A DNA stretch of 64,000 bases, taken from assembly GCF_000224415.1 (NCBI RefSeq), contig NZ_AFXQ01000004.1:1-64000 (forward strand), read 5' to 3'. The stretch comes from Citricoccus sp. CH26A. GTDB lineage: Bacteria > Actinomycetota > Actinomycetes > Actinomycetales > Micrococcaceae. Below the pieces are notes generated by a model. That model searched no databases. It saw only the letters and a program-made list of their open reading frames with translations, and had not been told where the DNA came from. How positions within the stretch are numbered: position 1 is the first letter of the stretch; each line of letters begins with the position of its first letter. Below, in pieces: positions 44,756-55,426 of the stretch. The translations under genes were made by a program, and so were the position numbers.

Positions 44756-45904
44756 TCAGGCGTCGAAGAGCGTGTCGGCCCGCCGCGCGTCGACCGTCCC
44801 GGCCGGCGCACCGTCCACGGGGCTCGCCGTCCCGGACCCGGCCACGGTCCAGAAGGCCGCCCCCGGCGCCTCGGGCGGGGGCGTCAGGCCCAGGTGCTCC
44901 CAGGCCGCGGGCATGGCGATCCGGCCGCGCGGGGTCCGTCCCAGCAGTCCCTCGCGGACCAGGAAGGGCTCGGCCACGGTCTCGACCGTCTCGGTCTCCT
45001 CCCCCACGGCGATCGCCAGGGTGGACAGTCCCACGGGACCGCCGCCGAACTTGGTGCACAGCGCGGTCAGGACCGACCGGTCGAGCCGGTCCAGCCCCAT
45101 GGTGTCGACCTCGTACATGTCCAGCGCCGCGGAGGCGGCCCGCGCGTCCACCTGCTCGAGGCCGCCGACCAGGGCCCAGTCCCGGACCCGTCGCAGCAGC
45201 CGGTTGGCGATGCGCGGGGTGCCGCGGGAGCGCGAGGCGATCTGGGTGAAGCCGGCCGAGTTGACCTTCATGTCCAGGAGCAGCGCCGAGCGCCGCAGCA
45301 CCAGTTCCAGCTCCTCGGTGCTGTAGAACTCCAGGTGCCCGGTGAACCCGAACCGGTCCCGCAGCGGTCCAGGCAGCAGGCCGGCACGGGTGGTGGCGCC
45401 CACCAGCGTGAACGGGGGGATCTCCAGGGGGATGGAGGTCGCACCGGCGCCCTTGCCCACCACGATGTCCACCCGGAAGTCCTCCATGGCCATGTACAGC
45501 ATCTCCTCGGCAGGCCGGGACATGCGGTGGATCTCGTCGAGGAACAGCACCTCGCCCTCGGTGAGGGAGGACAGGATCGCCGCGAGGTCGCCAGCGTGCT
45601 GGATGGCCGGCCCCGAGGAGATCCGCAGCGGCGCGTTCATCTCGGCGGCGATGATCATGGCCAGCGTGGTCTTGCCCAGGCCGGGCGGGCCGGAGAGCAG
45701 GACGTGGTCGGCGGAGCGGCCGCGCATCCGGGCGGCCTCCAGCACGAGCGAGAGCTGGCGGCGGACCCGGTGCTGGCCGACGAAGTCGTCGAGGTTCTTC
45801 GGGCGCAGCGCCGCCTCGAGCTCACGCTCCTCGCCGTCGGCGCCGCCGCCGACCATCCGGGCCGGGCCGTCCTGCCCCGGCTGGGGGCTGACTAGTTCCG
45901 TCAT
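44756..45904 (-). CDS. ruvB: Holliday junction branch migration ATPase RuvB
   Basis: AAA+ motor of the RuvABC complex, 382 residues. Walker [15 protein letters not shown] and Walker [13 protein letters not shown] are present, with sensor [18 protein letters not shown] and the C-terminal winged helix (about 285-350). About 35 extra residues form a variable C-terminal tail. The ATG is 19 bases after ruvA. Confidence 0.97.
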   Translation of the reverse strand: MTELVSPQPGQDGPARMVGGGADGEERELEAALRPKNLDDFVGQHRVRRQLSLVLEAARMRGRSADHVLLSGPPGLGKTTLAMIIAAEMNAPLRISSGPAIQHAGDLAAILSSLTEGEVLFLDEIHRMSRPAEEMLYMAMEDFRVDIVVGKGAGATSIPLEIPPFTLVGATTRAGLLPGPLRDRFGFTGHLEFYSTEELELVLRRSALLLDMKVNSAGFTQIASRSRGTPRIANRLLRRVRDWALVGGLEQVDARAASAALDMYEVDTMGLDRLDRSVLTALCTKFGGGPVGLSTLAIAVGEETETVETVAEPFLVREGLLGRTPRGRIAMPAAWEHLGLTPPPEAPGAAFWTVAGSGTASPVDGAPAGTVDARRADTLFDA

Positions 45905-45923
45905 GTCCTGCCTCCTGCGTTCC

Positions 45924-46565
45924 TCACGAGCGTCCCGACCGCGCGGACTGGCCCTGGCCCAGGTGCCGCAGGGTGGCCCGCAGCACCGTGGCCACGTCCG
46001 CGGACTCCTCGAGCTCCGGCTCGTGCCGCAGCGTGTCCTTCACGGCCTTGTCGGCGTCCTTCTCCGTCCAGCCCAGGCCGGTGAGTGCCTCGAGCACCGG
46101 GTCCAGCCAGGGCGTGTCCGTCGAGGGACCGTCCTCGTCCGGGCCACCGGCCACCGGGGCCCCGGTGGGGACGAGCTTGTCCGCCAGTTCCAGCACGATC
46201 CGGCGGGCACCCTTCGGCCCGATGCCCGGGACCCGGGTGAACGTCTTGTCGTCCCCGGAGGAGGCGGCGACGCGCACGGTCTCGGGGTCGTGCACCGCGA
46301 GCACGGCCATCGCCAGCCGGGGGCCCACGCCGGAGACGCCGATGAGCACCTCGAAGACCTCCTTCTCGTCCGGGGTGGCGAACCCGTAGAGGGTCATGGA
46401 GTCCTCGCGCACCACCAGGGTGGTGAGCACCCGGCCGGTGTCCCCGACGTGCAGGTGGGAGATCGTCTGGGGCGTGGCCGAGAACTGCATGCCGAAGCCG
46501 GCCACGTTGATCACGGCGTGGTTCAGTCCCACGGTTTCCACCGTGCCGGACAGGGACGAGATCAT
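45924..46565 (-). CDS. ruvA: Holliday junction branch migration protein RuvA
   Basis: Tetrameric junction-binding protein, 213 residues, starting [25 protein letters not shown]. Two helix-hairpin-helix motifs are visible: [15 protein letters not shown] and [13 protein letters not shown]. The C-terminal RuvB-interacting domain is [17 protein letters not shown] 90-base gap with a striking 24-bp palindrome separates it from ruvC, so ruvAB may have its own promoter. Confidence 0.96.
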   Translation of the reverse strand: MISSLSGTVETVGLNHAVINVAGFGMQFSATPQTISHLHVGDTGRVLTTLVVREDSMTLYGFATPDEKEVFEVLIGVSGVGPRLAMAVLAVHDPETVRVAASSGDDKTFTRVPGIGPKGARRIVLELADKLVPTGAPVAGGPDEDGPSTDTPWLDPVLEALTGLGWTEKDADKAVKDTLRHEPELEESADVATVLRATLRHLGQGQSARSGRS

Positions 46566-46614
46566 GCGGGCCTCACTCCAGGGTCGGGGTCGGACGACAG
46601 CGGCGCATCGGGCG

Positions 46615-46638
46615 CTGTTCGAAGATATCTACGAACAG
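46615..46638 (-). promoter_or_regulatory. 24-bp near-perfect palindrome upstream of ruvA
   Basis: Read on the minus strand the halves are CTGTTCGTAGAT and ATCTTCGAACAG; they are reverse complements except at one position. The element is AT-rich against its surroundings and contains TATCTT, a TANNNT -10 candidate. It sits 50 bases before the ruvA ATG. It could be an operator over an internal ruvAB promoter. The outer CGAAC/GTTCG halves are the LexA half-site sequence but in the opposite order and spacing to the actinobacterial SOS box. Confidence 0.5.
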
Positions 46639-46655
46639 CCTAGCCTGTCTGCCCC

Positions 46656-47360
46656 TCAGACCCGGGACCCGCTCCCCCAGCCGGTGGAACCGCGGGACCG
46701 GCGCTCGGCCTCGAGCCAGGCCCGCTGGGCCGCCGTCGCGCCGCGACCGCCCGCACCGGGCCTTCCGGCCGAGCCCGGGAAGCGGGAGTCCTTGCGGGGG
46801 CTGGTGAGGTTCCCGGTCTCGAGTCCCCGGCCCATCAGGCCACCGCGCCAGGCGTGCGTGATGGCCAGGGCCAGCGCGTCGGCGGCGTCGGCCGGCCTCG
46901 GCGGTGCGTCCAGCCGCAGGATCCGGGTCACCATGGCCGCGATCTGGTCCTTGCCGGCATCACCGTGGCCGGTGACCGCCGCCTTCACCTCCGAGGGCGT
47001 GTGCAGGGCCACCGGCAGTCCCCGTCGCGCGGCGGCGGCGATGACCACCCCGGAGGCCTGGGCCGTGCCCATCACCGTGGGGGTGTTGTTCTGCGCGAAC
47101 ATGCGTTCCACGGCCACGTGGTCCGGGGCGTGCCGGTCCAGCCACTCGTTGATCGCCTCGTCGATGGCCAGCAGCCGCTTGTCCAGCGTGGTGTCCGCCC
47201 CGGTCCCGACGACGGTCACCCCCACGAGCGTGGCGGTGCGGTTCGGGGCCACGTCCACGACGGCGATGCCGCACCGGGTCAGCCCCGGGTCGACGCCGAG
47301 CACGCGCAGCGGGCGCGCGGCCGGCCGGGCCGCGCCGACCGGTCCCGGACCCCCAGCCAC
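46656..47360 (-). CDS. ruvC: Holliday junction resolvase RuvC
   Basis: Endonuclease that cuts Holliday junctions. It is 234 residues. Catalytic acids lie in [12 protein letters not shown], in [10 protein letters not shown], and in the C-terminal [14 protein letters not shown]. The last ~60 residues are a basic Gly/Arg/Ser-rich tail beyond the usual ~175-190 residue enzyme. The start is GTG, seven bases after the yebC stop. Confidence 0.95.
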   Translation of the reverse strand: MAGGPGPVGAARPAARPLRVLGVDPGLTRCGIAVVDVAPNRTATLVGVTVVGTGADTTLDKRLLAIDEAINEWLDRHAPDHVAVERMFAQNNTPTVMGTAQASGVVIAAAARRGLPVALHTPSEVKAAVTGHGDAGKDQIAAMVTRILRLDAPPRPADAADALALAITHAWRGGLMGRGLETGNLTSPRKDSRFPGSAGRPGAGGRGATAAQRAWLEAERRSRGSTGWGSGSRV

Positions 47361-47367
47361 GATCCGG

Positions 47368-48123
47368 TCAGTCCTCGTCGAGCTGGGCGAGGACCTCGGG
47401 GGCGATGTCGACGTTGGAGTAGACGCCCTGCACGTCGTCGAGGTCCTCGAGGGCCTCCTCGAGGTGCAGGAAGGTCTTGGCGCCCTTGGCGTCGAGGTCG
47501 ACCTTCATGGTGGCGACGAACTCCATCTCGTCGGTGTCGTACTCGATCCCGGCCCCGTCCAGCGCCGCGGTCACGGCGGACATGTCCGAGGGGTCGCACA
47601 GGACCTCGAAGGAGTCACCGGACTTCACGACCTCCTCGGCGCCGGCGTCGAGGACGGCCATGAGGACCTCGTCCTCGGTGGTCCCCTCGGCCGGCAGGCG
47701 GACGACTCCGGTGCGGTTGAACAGGAACGCCACGGAGCCGGCGTCGGCCATGGTGCCGCCGTTGCGGGTCACCGCGGTGCGGACGTCGGCGGCGGCGCGG
47801 TTCTTGTTGTCCGTCAGGCACTCGACCATCAGTGCCGAGCCCTGGGGGCCGCGCACCTCGTAGATGATCTCGGTGTAGTCGATGACCTCGCCGGTGAGCC
47901 CGGCGCCGCGCTTGATGGCGCGGTCGATGTTGTCATTGGGGACCGACTGCTTCTTGGCCTTGGTCACGGCCAGTTCGAGGGCGGGGTTGCCGTCCAGGTC
48001 CGGGCCGCCGACGCGGGCCGCGACCTCGATGCCCTTGACGTACTTGGCGAAGGCCTTCGCCCGACGCGCGTCGATCACGGCCTTCTTGTGCTTGGTGGTC
48101 GCCCACTTGGAATGCCCTGCCAC
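47368..48123 (-). CDS. yebC: YebC/PmpR-family transcriptional regulatory protein
   Basis: Conserved protein often next to ruvC; members act in DNA-binding regulation and, more recently, in relieving ribosome stalling. It is 251 residues beginning [33 protein letters not shown]. The GTG at 48123 has a strong GGGGAGGAG upstream and is the only start that fits the family; the much longer open frame upstream is antisense to the peptidase gene. First gene of the yebC-ruvC-ruvA-ruvB-yajC-secD-secF run. Confidence 0.97.
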   Translation of the reverse strand: MAGHSKWATTKHKKAVIDARRAKAFAKYVKGIEVAARVGGPDLDGNPALELAVTKAKKQSVPNDNIDRAIKRGAGLTGEVIDYTEIIYEVRGPQGSALMVECLTDNKNRAAADVRTAVTRNGGTMADAGSVAFLFNRTGVVRLPAEGTTEDEVLMAVLDAGAEEVVKSGDSFEVLCDPSDMSAVTAALDGAGIEYDTDEMEFVATMKVDLDAKGAKTFLHLEEALEDLDDVQGVYSNVDIAPEVLAQLDED

Positions 48124-48211
48124 GTGTTCTCCTCCCCTGCCCGGCCGCGCGCGGCACGACCGGGATCGGCTGTTGGTGACGTCCGGCGGTACCGGCTGAA
48201 GTCTGCTGACG

Positions 48212-48217
48212 AGTCTA
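48212..48217 (-). promoter_or_regulatory. Candidate -10 box of the yebC-ruvC operon
   Basis: Minus-strand TAGACT, in the divergent gap between yebC and the M3 peptidase, would give a leader of about 82 bases. The peptidase side of the 162-base gap (48124-48285) shows no clear promoter. Confidence 0.45.
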
Positions 48218-48285
48218 GCGGGACGCCGCCGCGGCGCAGCGAGCACCCTGTCCGCGGATCGGTGGATGTGAAACAGTTGCTGACC

Positions 48286-50331
48286 ATGACGACCGACACC
48301 CTCCCCGCCGCCGGCACCGATGCCAACCCGTTGCTGACGCCGTCCGCGCTCCCCTACGGCCTGCCGGACTTCGGCGCCATCCAGGACCACCACTTCCTGC
48401 CGGCGTTCCGGGCGGGCATGGCCGCGCACCGGGCCGAGCTGGAGGCCATCGCCACGGACCCGGGTCCCGTCACCTTCGAGAACACCGTCCTGGCGTTCGA
48501 GCGCTCCGGCCGGGCGCTGCGCCGGGTGTCCATGGTCTTCCACCACCTGGTGGCCGCCGACGGCACGGACACCCGCCACCGGATCGACGAGGAGATCAGT
48601 CCGGAGCTGTCGGCCCACCAGGACGCGACCTACCTCGACGAGCGTCTCTACCGCCGGCTGGCCGGCGTGGACCTGGAGGCGTTGACCGGCGAGGACCACC
48701 GGCTCGCCACGGAGACCCTCCGGGCCTTCCGCCTGCGCGGCGCGGACCTGGACGCGGCCGCCAAGCGGCGCCTGGCCGCCATCAACGAGCGCCTGGCCGT
48801 GCTCTCCGCCCAGTACGGGCGCCGCATGGTGGAGGGGAACACGGCCGCGGCCGTCTGGTTCGCCTCGGCGGCGGAGCTGGCCGGGCTCACGGAGCAGGAC
48901 CTCGCCGCGGCCGCGGAGGCGGCCCAGGCCGCGGGGCACGACGGCGGCTACCTCCTCACGCTGTCCATGTTCACCTCCCAGCCCTGGCTCGAGACCCTCG
49001 AGGTCCGGGAGTCGCGCCGGCGGGTCCACGAGGCCGCCTGGCACCGGGGCAGCACCGACGACGAGCACTCCACGCTGGCGCTGGCCGTGGAACAGGCGGC
49101 CCTGCGCGCCGAGAAGGCCGGGGTGCTGGGACACTCCAGCTGGGCCGCGTACGCCCTGCAGGACCGGACGGCCCCGGACCTGGCGGCGGTCCGGGACCTG
49201 CTGGGACGGATCATCCCGGCCGCCACCGCGAATGCCCGCCGGGAGCGGGCGGAGGTCGAGACCGCGGCCGGACACCCGGTGGAGCCCTGGGACTGGCCCT
49301 TCCACGCGGCCCGGATCGAGCGGGAGAGGTTCCGCGTGGACGCCTCCGGGCTGCGCGCGTACCTCGAACTGGACCGGGTCCTGGCCCACGGCGTCTTCGC
49401 CGCCGCCACCGCCCTCTACGGGCTGACCTTCCGCGAGCGCCCGGAGCTGCCGGGATACCGTCCGGACGTGCGCGTGTGGGAGGTGGTGGACGCCGACGGC
49501 GCCGGGCTGGGCCTGTTCGTGGGGGACTTCTTCACCCGGCCGACCAAGTCCGGCGGGGCCTGGATGGACTCCCTCCGCGAGGCCTCGACGCTGTTCGGCG
49601 AACGGCCCGTGGTCACCAACACCCTGAACATCCCGGCCCCGGCCGAGGGTGAACCGGCGCTGTTGACCGTGGACCAGGTGACCACCCTGTTCCACGAGTT
49701 CGGGCACGCGCTGCACGGGCTGTTGTCCACGGCCCGCTATGCCTCCCTGTCCGGGACGGCGGTGCCGCGGGACTTCGTGGAGTTCCCGTCCCAGGTCAAT
49801 GAGATGTGGATGTACTGGCCGGAGGTCGTCACCGCGTACGCGCGCCATGTGGACACCGGTGAGGCGATCGACCCCGAGGTGCTGGCGGCCATCGAGGCGT
49901 CCTCGCTCTGGGGTGAGGGGTTCCGCACCACGGAGTACCTGGGGGCGACCATGCTGGACCTGGCCTGGCACTCCCTGGCACCGGGGACGGTGGTGCAGGA
50001 TCCGCTCGCCTTCGAGCACGAGGCGCTCGAGGCCGCCGGGCTGGATCCCGCCCTGGTCCCGCCGCGCTATCGCACGGGGTACTTCAAGCACATCTTCGCG
50101 GGCGGCTACGCGGCGGGGTACTACTCCTACATCTGGTCCGAGGTCCTGGACGCGGACACCGTGGAGTGGTTCCGGTCCCGGGGCGGGCTGACGCGCGAGA
50201 ACGGCGAGCGCTTCCGCGCCGAACTGCTCTCCCGCGGCAACACGCGGGACCCGTTGGAGTCCTACCGGGCCTTCCGCGGTCGCGACGCGGACCCGGAGCA
50301 CCTGCTGCGGCGCCGCGGGCTGCTGGGCTGA
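48286..50331 (+). CDS. M3-family (thimet oligopeptidase / Dcp-like) zinc metallopeptidase
   Basis: Cytoplasmic oligopeptidase of 681 residues. The zinc motif HEFGH is in [14 protein letters not shown], with the third ligand Glu about 25-30 residues later ([12 protein letters not shown]). [25 protein letters not shown] is the conserved C-terminal substrate-channel segment. It resembles peptidyl-dipeptidase Dcp most. The start is placed at ATG 48286 ([10 protein letters not shown]), where the Shine-Dalgarno is weak; GTG 48268 is the alternative. It stands alone, divergent from yebC. Confidence 0.92.
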   Translation: MTTDTLPAAGTDANPLLTPSALPYGLPDFGAIQDHHFLPAFRAGMAAHRAELEAIATDPGPVTFENTVLAFERSGRALRRVSMVFHHLVAADGTDTRHRIDEEISPELSAHQDATYLDERLYRRLAGVDLEALTGEDHRLATETLRAFRLRGADLDAAAKRRLAAINERLAVLSAQYGRRMVEGNTAAAVWFASAAELAGLTEQDLAAAAEAAQAAGHDGGYLLTLSMFTSQPWLETLEVRESRRRVHEAAWHRGSTDDEHSTLALAVEQAALRAEKAGVLGHSSWAAYALQDRTAPDLAAVRDLLGRIIPAATANARRERAEVETAAGHPVEPWDWPFHAARIERERFRVDASGLRAYLELDRVLAHGVFAAATALYGLTFRERPELPGYRPDVRVWEVVDADGAGLGLFVGDFFTRPTKSGGAWMDSLREASTLFGERPVVTNTLNIPAPAEGEPALLTVDQVTTLFHEFGHALHGLLSTARYASLSGTAVPRDFVEFPSQVNEMWMYWPEVVTAYARHVDTGEAIDPEVLAAIEASSLWGEGFRTTEYLGATMLDLAWHSLAPGTVVQDPLAFEHEALEAAGLDPALVPPRYRTGYFKHIFAGGYAAGYYSYIWSEVLDADTVEWFRSRGGLTRENGERFRAELLSRGNTRDPLESYRAFRGRDADPEHLLRRRGLLG

Positions 50332-50358
50332 GCCGCCCGGCGGTTCCGCGCCGGCGGT

Positions 50359-51777
50359 TCAGGCCCCGGCGGCGACGAGCTGGGACAGGCCGGGCCTGGG
50401 GGAGGTGAGCACCGCGTGCAGCCACACGCGCACCGCGCGGTCCCACTTCTCCGGGTCGACGTTCCACTCCCGGGTGTGCCGGGCCAGCGTGAACCGCACG
50501 AAGCTCACCATCTGCGGATTCTTCGCGGCCAGGTCCATCGAGGGTCCCACGGGGACGAAGTCGTCGTCCTCCGAGTGCAGGATCAGCGTGGGCACCCGCA
50601 CCTGGTCGGCCCGGGCCACCCAGTTCATGGCCTTCAGGTCCACGGGGGCCGCCAGCCCGGTGGCCCAGCGGCCGGCCCGGTTGCTCATGAGCCACTGCCC
50701 GAGGCGCCCGGAGGCATCGGGCAACCGGTTCAGCCGCGCCTGGTGGGCCAGCACGTCGATCCAGTTGATGACGGGGCCGTCCAGCACCATGGCGGCCACG
50801 GAGGAGGCCAGTTCGGAGCGGTCGGCCAGTTGCAGGCACACGGCGGCCCCCATGGACCAGCCGAACAGCACCACCTCGCGGGCGCCGTGCTCCAGCGCGT
50901 ACGCGACGGCGGCCTCGACGTCGCGCCACTCCGTGGTCCCCAGGCCGTAGCGCCCGTCCCCGGCCGCCGGGGCGTCCCCGTCGTTGCGGTAGGAGATCAG
51001 CAGGGAGGTCATGCCCAGGGCCCGGGCGGAGCCGATCGCGCGGATCCCCTCGGTGCGCTTGGCGCCCCGGCCGTGGACCATGATCGCCCAGATGCCCTCC
51101 CCCGGCAGCACACGCGCGGGGCTGCCCGCCACCGGGCCCTGCTCGGGACCGGGGTGCGCCGTGGCCGTGCCGGTCCGGCGCACGAGGCCACCCGCCGCCG
51201 GCACCAGCCAGGCCGGGGCGGAGCCGTTCTCCACGGCGATCCGCACGTCCAGCGCCTCGTAGCCCAGCGTCCGCGGATCGGGGTAGATGAACCCGGCCCA
51301 CCGGCCCCGGACGGCCTTAGACAGGTCACCGGAGTACACCTCCTCGACCTCGCGCTGGACGGTGCCGTCGCGCGGGTCGAACGAGGACACCGCCCCGATG
51401 CGCGCCACGCCGGCGCCGCCGTCGAACACCAGGGAGTACGTCCCCGGCACGGTGGTCTCCTCGTTGACCGGGAGGATGATCTCGAGGCCGGACTCCCCCT
51501 GGACGACGGCGAGGATCTCGAGGTCCTCGGCCGGCGTCTTCACCGGCGTCACGACGGTCCGGGCGAACAGTCCGGCGAGCCCGGAGATGGTGCCGGCGGC
51601 CACCGAACCGGTCACCACGCCGGCCACGGCAGCCACCGAGGACCAGCGCATCACCGGCTCCGCCTTCCCGATGCCCTTGCGCAGGCTCCGGCCGCGGCCG
51701 CGCAACCTGCCGGACAGGCCGGCCAGCCCGGACGGGGAGGGACGCGGGGAGGTGGTGCGTGGGCTCATGTGCTCCAT
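50359..51777 (-). CDS. Membrane-anchored alpha/beta hydrolase
   Basis: A 472-residue protein. A basic N-terminus is followed by one hydrophobic segment (about 46-72, [22 protein letters not shown]), a beta-rich ~120-residue region, and a hydrolase domain with [12 protein letters not shown], the nucleophile elbow [11 protein letters not shown], the acid in [12 protein letters not shown] and the histidine in LARHTREWN. The catalytic triad is complete; the substrate is unknown. The first of two close ATG codons (51777, 51768) is used. It faces msrB across a 104-base gap. Confidence 0.88.
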   Translation of the reverse strand: MEHMSPRTTSPRPSPSGLAGLSGRLRGRGRSLRKGIGKAEPVMRWSSVAAVAGVVTGSVAAGTISGLAGLFARTVVTPVKTPAEDLEILAVVQGESGLEIILPVNEETTVPGTYSLVFDGGAGVARIGAVSSFDPRDGTVQREVEEVYSGDLSKAVRGRWAGFIYPDPRTLGYEALDVRIAVENGSAPAWLVPAAGGLVRRTGTATAHPGPEQGPVAGSPARVLPGEGIWAIMVHGRGAKRTEGIRAIGSARALGMTSLLISYRNDGDAPAAGDGRYGLGTTEWRDVEAAVAYALEHGAREVVLFGWSMGAAVCLQLADRSELASSVAAMVLDGPVINWIDVLAHQARLNRLPDASGRLGQWLMSNRAGRWATGLAAPVDLKAMNWVARADQVRVPTLILHSEDDDFVPVGPSMDLAAKNPQMVSFVRFTLARHTREWNVDPEKWDRAVRVWLHAVLTSPRPGLSQLVAAGA

Positions 51778-51881
51778 TGTGTCCGCCGGGCGGACCGGTG
51801 TGCCAACCGGATGGGTCGCCGACCGGGTCGCCGGGGGCGGGCCCGGGAAACAACCGGCCGGTCCGTGGTGTTATGGGGACC

Positions 51882-52367
51882 ATGAGCGATCCGCATCCCA
51901 CCCCCGACCGCCCCGACTCCGTCCCCGCCTCGCCCGCCGCCCCCGGTCCCACCGGTGATCCGGCGGCGCGGGATCGTCCGGACGCGGAGTGGCGCGAGCG
52001 CCTGAGCCCGGCCGAGTTCCAGGTCCTGCGCCAGGCCGGGACCGAGCGCCCGTTCACCGGTGAGTACTGGGACACCGAGACCGAGGGCGTCTACGCCTGC
52101 CGCGCGTGCGGCTCGGAGCTGTTCCGCTCGGACACCAAGTTCGACGCCCACTGCGGCTGGCCCTCCTTCTTCGCCCCGCTGGCCGAGGACCGGGTGGAGT
52201 ACATCCGCGACTCCACCCTGGGCATGGAGCGCATCGAGGTGCGCTGCGCCAACTGCGGCTCGCACATGGGGCACGTGTTCCAGGGCGAGGGCTTCGGCAC
52301 GCCCACCGACCTGCGCTACTGCATGAACTCGGTGTCCCTGACCCTGCAGCCCAAGGCCGGCGCGTGA
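51882..52367 (+). CDS. msrB: Peptide-methionine (R)-S-oxide reductase
   Basis: Repairs oxidised methionine (R form). It is 161 residues with a ~35-residue Pro-rich leader. Two zinc CxxC pairs (CRACG and CANCG), the GWPSFF motif and the catalytic Cys in RYCMNSVSL are all present. The ATG at 51882 is preceded by GGGGA; the frame is open further upstream without similarity. The stop overlaps the aldolase start (GTGA). Confidence 0.96.
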   Translation: MSDPHPTPDRPDSVPASPAAPGPTGDPAARDRPDAEWRERLSPAEFQVLRQAGTERPFTGEYWDTETEGVYACRACGSELFRSDTKFDAHCGWPSFFAPLAEDRVEYIRDSTLGMERIEVRCANCGSHMGHVFQGEGFGTPTDLRYCMNSVSLTLQPKAGA

Positions 52368-53434
52368 GCGGACCCGCCCCGCGCGGCTTCGCCTCGGACA
52401 ACTACGCCGGCGTCCACCCCGAGGTGCTCGCGGCCATCGCCGAGGCCAACACCGGCCACGAGAGCGCCTACGGTGACGACTCCTGGACGGCCCGGTTGCA
52501 GGAGGCGGTCCGCGGGCAATTCGGTGAGCGGGCCGAGGGGTTCCCGGTCTTCAACGGCACCGCGGCGAACGTGGTCGCGCTGCAGTCGCTGCTGCCCCCC
52601 TGGGGCGCGGTGATCTGCGCCGAGAGCGCCCACATCCACCAGGACGAGGGCGGGGCCCCCGAACGCGTGGCCCGCACCAAGCTCTACACCGTGCCGACCC
52701 CGGACGGGAAGCTCACCCCCGCACTGGTCGACACCCAGGCCCACGGCCTCGGCTTCGTCCACCGTGCCCAGCCCGCCGTGGTCGAGATCGCCCAGGTCAC
52801 CGAGCTGGGCACGGTCTACACCCCGGACGAGGTCCGGGCCCTGGCCGACCACGCGCACGGCCTGGGCATGGCGCTCTACGTGGACGGTGCCCGACTGGCC
52901 AACGCGGCCGCCGCGCTGGGCACCTCGCTGCGCTCGTTCACCACCGACGCCGGGGTGGACATCGTCTCCTTCGGCGGCACCAAGAACGGGGCCCTGGGGG
53001 CCGAGGCCATCGTGCTGCTGAACCCGGACGCCGTGCAGGCCGGGCCGCAGGGGGCCGGGAAGACGGTGGAGTACCTGCGCAAGTCCTCGATGCAGCTGGC
53101 CTCGAAGATGCGCTTCGTCTCGGCCCAGCTGGTCGCCCTGCTGACGGACGAGCTGTGGCTGCGCTCGGCCCGGCACGCCAACGCGATGGCGGCACGGCTG
53201 GCCGAGGGGGTCCGCGCCCTCGACGGCGTCACCCTCACCCAGGAGCCGGCCGCCAACCAGGTGCTGGCCGTGCTGGACCCGGCGGTCGCCGAGGCCGTGC
53301 GCTCCCGGTACGCGTTCTACGACTGGGACCGCTCCCGGAACGAGGTGCGCTGGATGACCTCCTGGGACACGACCGCCGACGACGTGGACGGTTTCACCGC
53401 CGCCCTGTCCTCCGCACTGGCCGCCGCGCGGTGA
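52364..53434 (+). CDS. ltaE: Low-specificity L-threonine aldolase / beta-eliminating lyase
   Basis: PLP enzyme cleaving threonine to glycine and acetaldehyde. It is 356 residues. The PLP lysine is in [14 protein letters not shown], and [13 protein letters not shown] carries the cofactor-binding Asp. [19 protein letters not shown] at the start and [12 protein letters not shown] are family signatures. The GTG at 52364 overlaps the msrB stop, so the two are coupled. Confidence 0.93.
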   Translation: MSGPAPRGFASDNYAGVHPEVLAAIAEANTGHESAYGDDSWTARLQEAVRGQFGERAEGFPVFNGTAANVVALQSLLPPWGAVICAESAHIHQDEGGAPERVARTKLYTVPTPDGKLTPALVDTQAHGLGFVHRAQPAVVEIAQVTELGTVYTPDEVRALADHAHGLGMALYVDGARLANAAAALGTSLRSFTTDAGVDIVSFGGTKNGALGAEAIVLLNPDAVQAGPQGAGKTVEYLRKSSMQLASKMRFVSAQLVALLTDELWLRSARHANAMAARLAEGVRALDGVTLTQEPAANQVLAVLDPAVAEAVRSRYAFYDWDRSRNEVRWMTSWDTTADDVDGFTAALSSALAAAR

Positions 53435-53478
53435 GCCTCACCACGGCGCGTCGCCCGCACATCCCTCAGGCAGGGCTT

Positions 53479-53491
53479 TAACGTTGAGACC
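53479..53491 (+). promoter_or_regulatory. Likely leaderless promoter of the DUF3000 gene
   Basis: TAACGT (53479-53484) lies seven bases before the GTG at 53492, with no Shine-Dalgarno between. The spacing fits a transcript beginning at or next to the start codon. Confidence 0.5.
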
Positions 53492-54094
53492 GTGACTGCC
53501 CTAGGCCACCATCCCGCAGAGTCGCGGCGCCTTCCCACGGAGTTCCGCGAGGCGCTCGCGGGCCTGCGCCGCGCCCGGCACCGGCAGGAGGTCACCCTGG
53601 ACGAGATCCCGGTCCCCGGCCGGCTGGCGCCGTATGCCGTGGCCCTGGCCGCCGAGGTCCACGAGTCCTCGGACCTGGGCCCGTCCGAACTGGCCACCGG
53701 ACGGTTCATCCTGCTCCACGACCCGGCCGGCTCCGAGGTCTGGCAGGGCACGTTCCGGGTGGTGACCTACATCCGCGCCTCGCTCGAGCTGGACCTGGGC
53801 AGTGATCCGATGCTCGGCGCCGTGGCATGGACCTGGCTCGTCGAGGCACTGGAGACCCACCACGCCCGCTACACCGAGGCCGGTGGCACGGCCACGCGCG
53901 TACTCTCGGAGAGCTTCGGCGGACTGGCCACGCGGCCGGACACCACCGACATCGAGCTGCGGGCATCATGGACCCCCGAGGGTCCGGACACCACCGAACA
54001 CCTGGAGGCCTGGGCTGACATGGTCTGCGCCTTCGCCGGCCTGCCCCCGGTCCCGGACGGGGTCACGCCCCTGCCGCGCATCAGGAGGAACTGA
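53492..54094 (+). CDS. DUF3000 family protein
   Basis: A 200-residue soluble protein of the actinobacteria-specific DUF3000 family, recognised from EFREALAGLRRARHRQEVTLDEIPVPGRLAPYAVALAAEV and from its constant place before the RNase D-like gene. No catalytic motif is evident. The GTG start appears leaderless. The stop lies inside TGACATC, one base before the proposed start codon of the next gene. Confidence 0.9.
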   Translation: MTALGHHPAESRRLPTEFREALAGLRRARHRQEVTLDEIPVPGRLAPYAVALAAEVHESSDLGPSELATGRFILLHDPAGSEVWQGTFRVVTYIRASLELDLGSDPMLGAVAWTWLVEALETHHARYTEAGGTATRVLSESFGGLATRPDTTDIELRASWTPEGPDTTEHLEAWADMVCAFAGLPPVPDGVTPLPRIRRN

Positions 54095-54095
54095 C

Positions 54096-55376
54096 ATCAC
54101 CGCAGAGACCAGCCGCATCCCGGAGACGACCGAGCCCGAGGCACAGACCGAGGCTGCGGCCGCGGTCCCCCGGCTCATCACGGAGCCGGCGGGAGGAATC
54201 CCCTTCGTCACCGAGACCGTGCAGGAACTCGAGCGGTGCGCCCGCCTGCTGGCGGCCGGCACCGGTCCGGTGGCCGTCGACGCCGAGCGGGCCTCCGGGT
54301 TCCGCTACGGCCAACGCGCCTTCCTCGTCCAGATCAAGCGCGAGGGTGCCGGCATCTGGCTCATCGACCCGGAGGCGTTCGACGACCTCGCGGTCATCCA
54401 GGAGTCCCTGACCGGCGTGGAGTGGATCCTGCACGCCGCCACCCAGGACCTGCCCTGCCTCTCGGAACTGGGGATGTGGCCCGACCGGCTGTTCGACACG
54501 GAACTTGCGGGCCGGATCCTCGGGCTGCCCCGGGTGGGCCTGGCCTCCGTGCTAGAGCAACTGCTCGGGGTCACGCTGGCCAAGGAACACTCCGCCGCCG
54601 ACTGGTCCAAGCGGCCACTTCCCGAGGACTGGCTGCGGTACGCGGCGCTCGACGTCGAGCTGCTCGTGGAACTGCGCGCCGCCATGGTGGGCATGCTCGA
54701 GGCCTCCGGCAAGCTCGACTGGGCCGAGGAGGAGTTCGAGGCCATCCGCACCACTCCCCTGCCGGGGCCCCGCACGGACCCGTGGCGCCGGACCTCCGGG
54801 ATGCACAAGCTGCGCCGGCCCCAGCAACTGGCGGTGGTCCGGGAGCTCTGGGAGGCCCGGGAGGCACTGGCCCGGAACCGGGACACCGCCCCGGGACGGC
54901 TGATCCCAGACTCGGCGATCGTCTCCGCGGCCGCGGCCCAGCCCTCCACGGTCCCCGCGCTGCTGAAGACCCCCGGCTTCCACGGCCGGGCCGCCGCCAA
55001 GGAGGCGCCGCGCTGGCTCCGGGCCATCCAGGCCGGGCAGGCGGCGGCACGGACCCCCGACCGGTTGCCGGCACTGCACGTGCCCAACGAGGGCCCGCCC
55101 CCGCCGCGCGTGTGGAGGGACCGCAACCCGCTGGCCGACCGCAGGCTCAAGACGGCCAAGGAGTGGGTGGGCAACAAGGCCGAGGAGCTGAACCTGCCCA
55201 CCGAGAACCTGCTGACCCCGGACACGTTGCGCCGGGTGTGCTGGACCCCGCCCGAGGCGATCGACCTGGACTCGGTCTCGGCCGCGCTGACGGATCTCGG
55301 CGCCCGCCGGTGGCAGGTGCAGATCACGGCGCCGATCATCACCGTCGCACTGCTGGATCCCGATCCGGCCGCGTGA
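54096..55376 (+). CDS. rnd: RNase D-like 3'-5' exonuclease with HRDC domain, possible ATC start
   Basis: The DEDD exonuclease residues are visible: VDAERASGFRYG (Asp, Glu), LHAATQDLPCL (Asp) and YAALDVELLVEL (YxxxD). HRDC-like helices follow (RRPQQLAVVRELWEAREALAR). From 54096 it is 426 residues, the usual size. AGGAGGAA (54083-54090) is ideally placed for initiation at 54096, but that codon is ATC. The nearest canonical in-frame start is GTG 54219, which lacks a well-spaced ribosome binding site and would cut ~41 residues. Either ATC is used, or a base differs from the true sequence. Confidence 0.88.
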   Translation: MTAETSRIPETTEPEAQTEAAAAVPRLITEPAGGIPFVTETVQELERCARLLAAGTGPVAVDAERASGFRYGQRAFLVQIKREGAGIWLIDPEAFDDLAVIQESLTGVEWILHAATQDLPCLSELGMWPDRLFDTELAGRILGLPRVGLASVLEQLLGVTLAKEHSAADWSKRPLPEDWLRYAALDVELLVELRAAMVGMLEASGKLDWAEEEFEAIRTTPLPGPRTDPWRRTSGMHKLRRPQQLAVVRELWEAREALARNRDTAPGRLIPDSAIVSAAAAQPSTVPALLKTPGFHGRAAAKEAPRWLRAIQAGQAAARTPDRLPALHVPNEGPPPPRVWRDRNPLADRRLKTAKEWVGNKAEELNLPTENLLTPDTLRRVCWTPPEAIDLDSVSAALTDLGARRWQVQITAPIITVALLDPDPAA

Positions 55377-55426
55377 GCGGGGCGGCCAGCGAACGGCGGC
55401 CGTGGCCGCCCACGGCCGACGCACCC

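Noticed and set aside
46615-46638. Canonical actinobacterial LexA box at the ruvA palindrome
   Set aside because: The SOS box is CGAAC-N4-GTTCG; here the halves are in the order GTTCG-N10-CGAAC, so it does not match.
46396-48285. A frame running into the M3 peptidase from more than 1.8 kb upstream
   Set aside because: The upstream part is antisense to ruvC and yebC; the peptidase family begins at about 48286.
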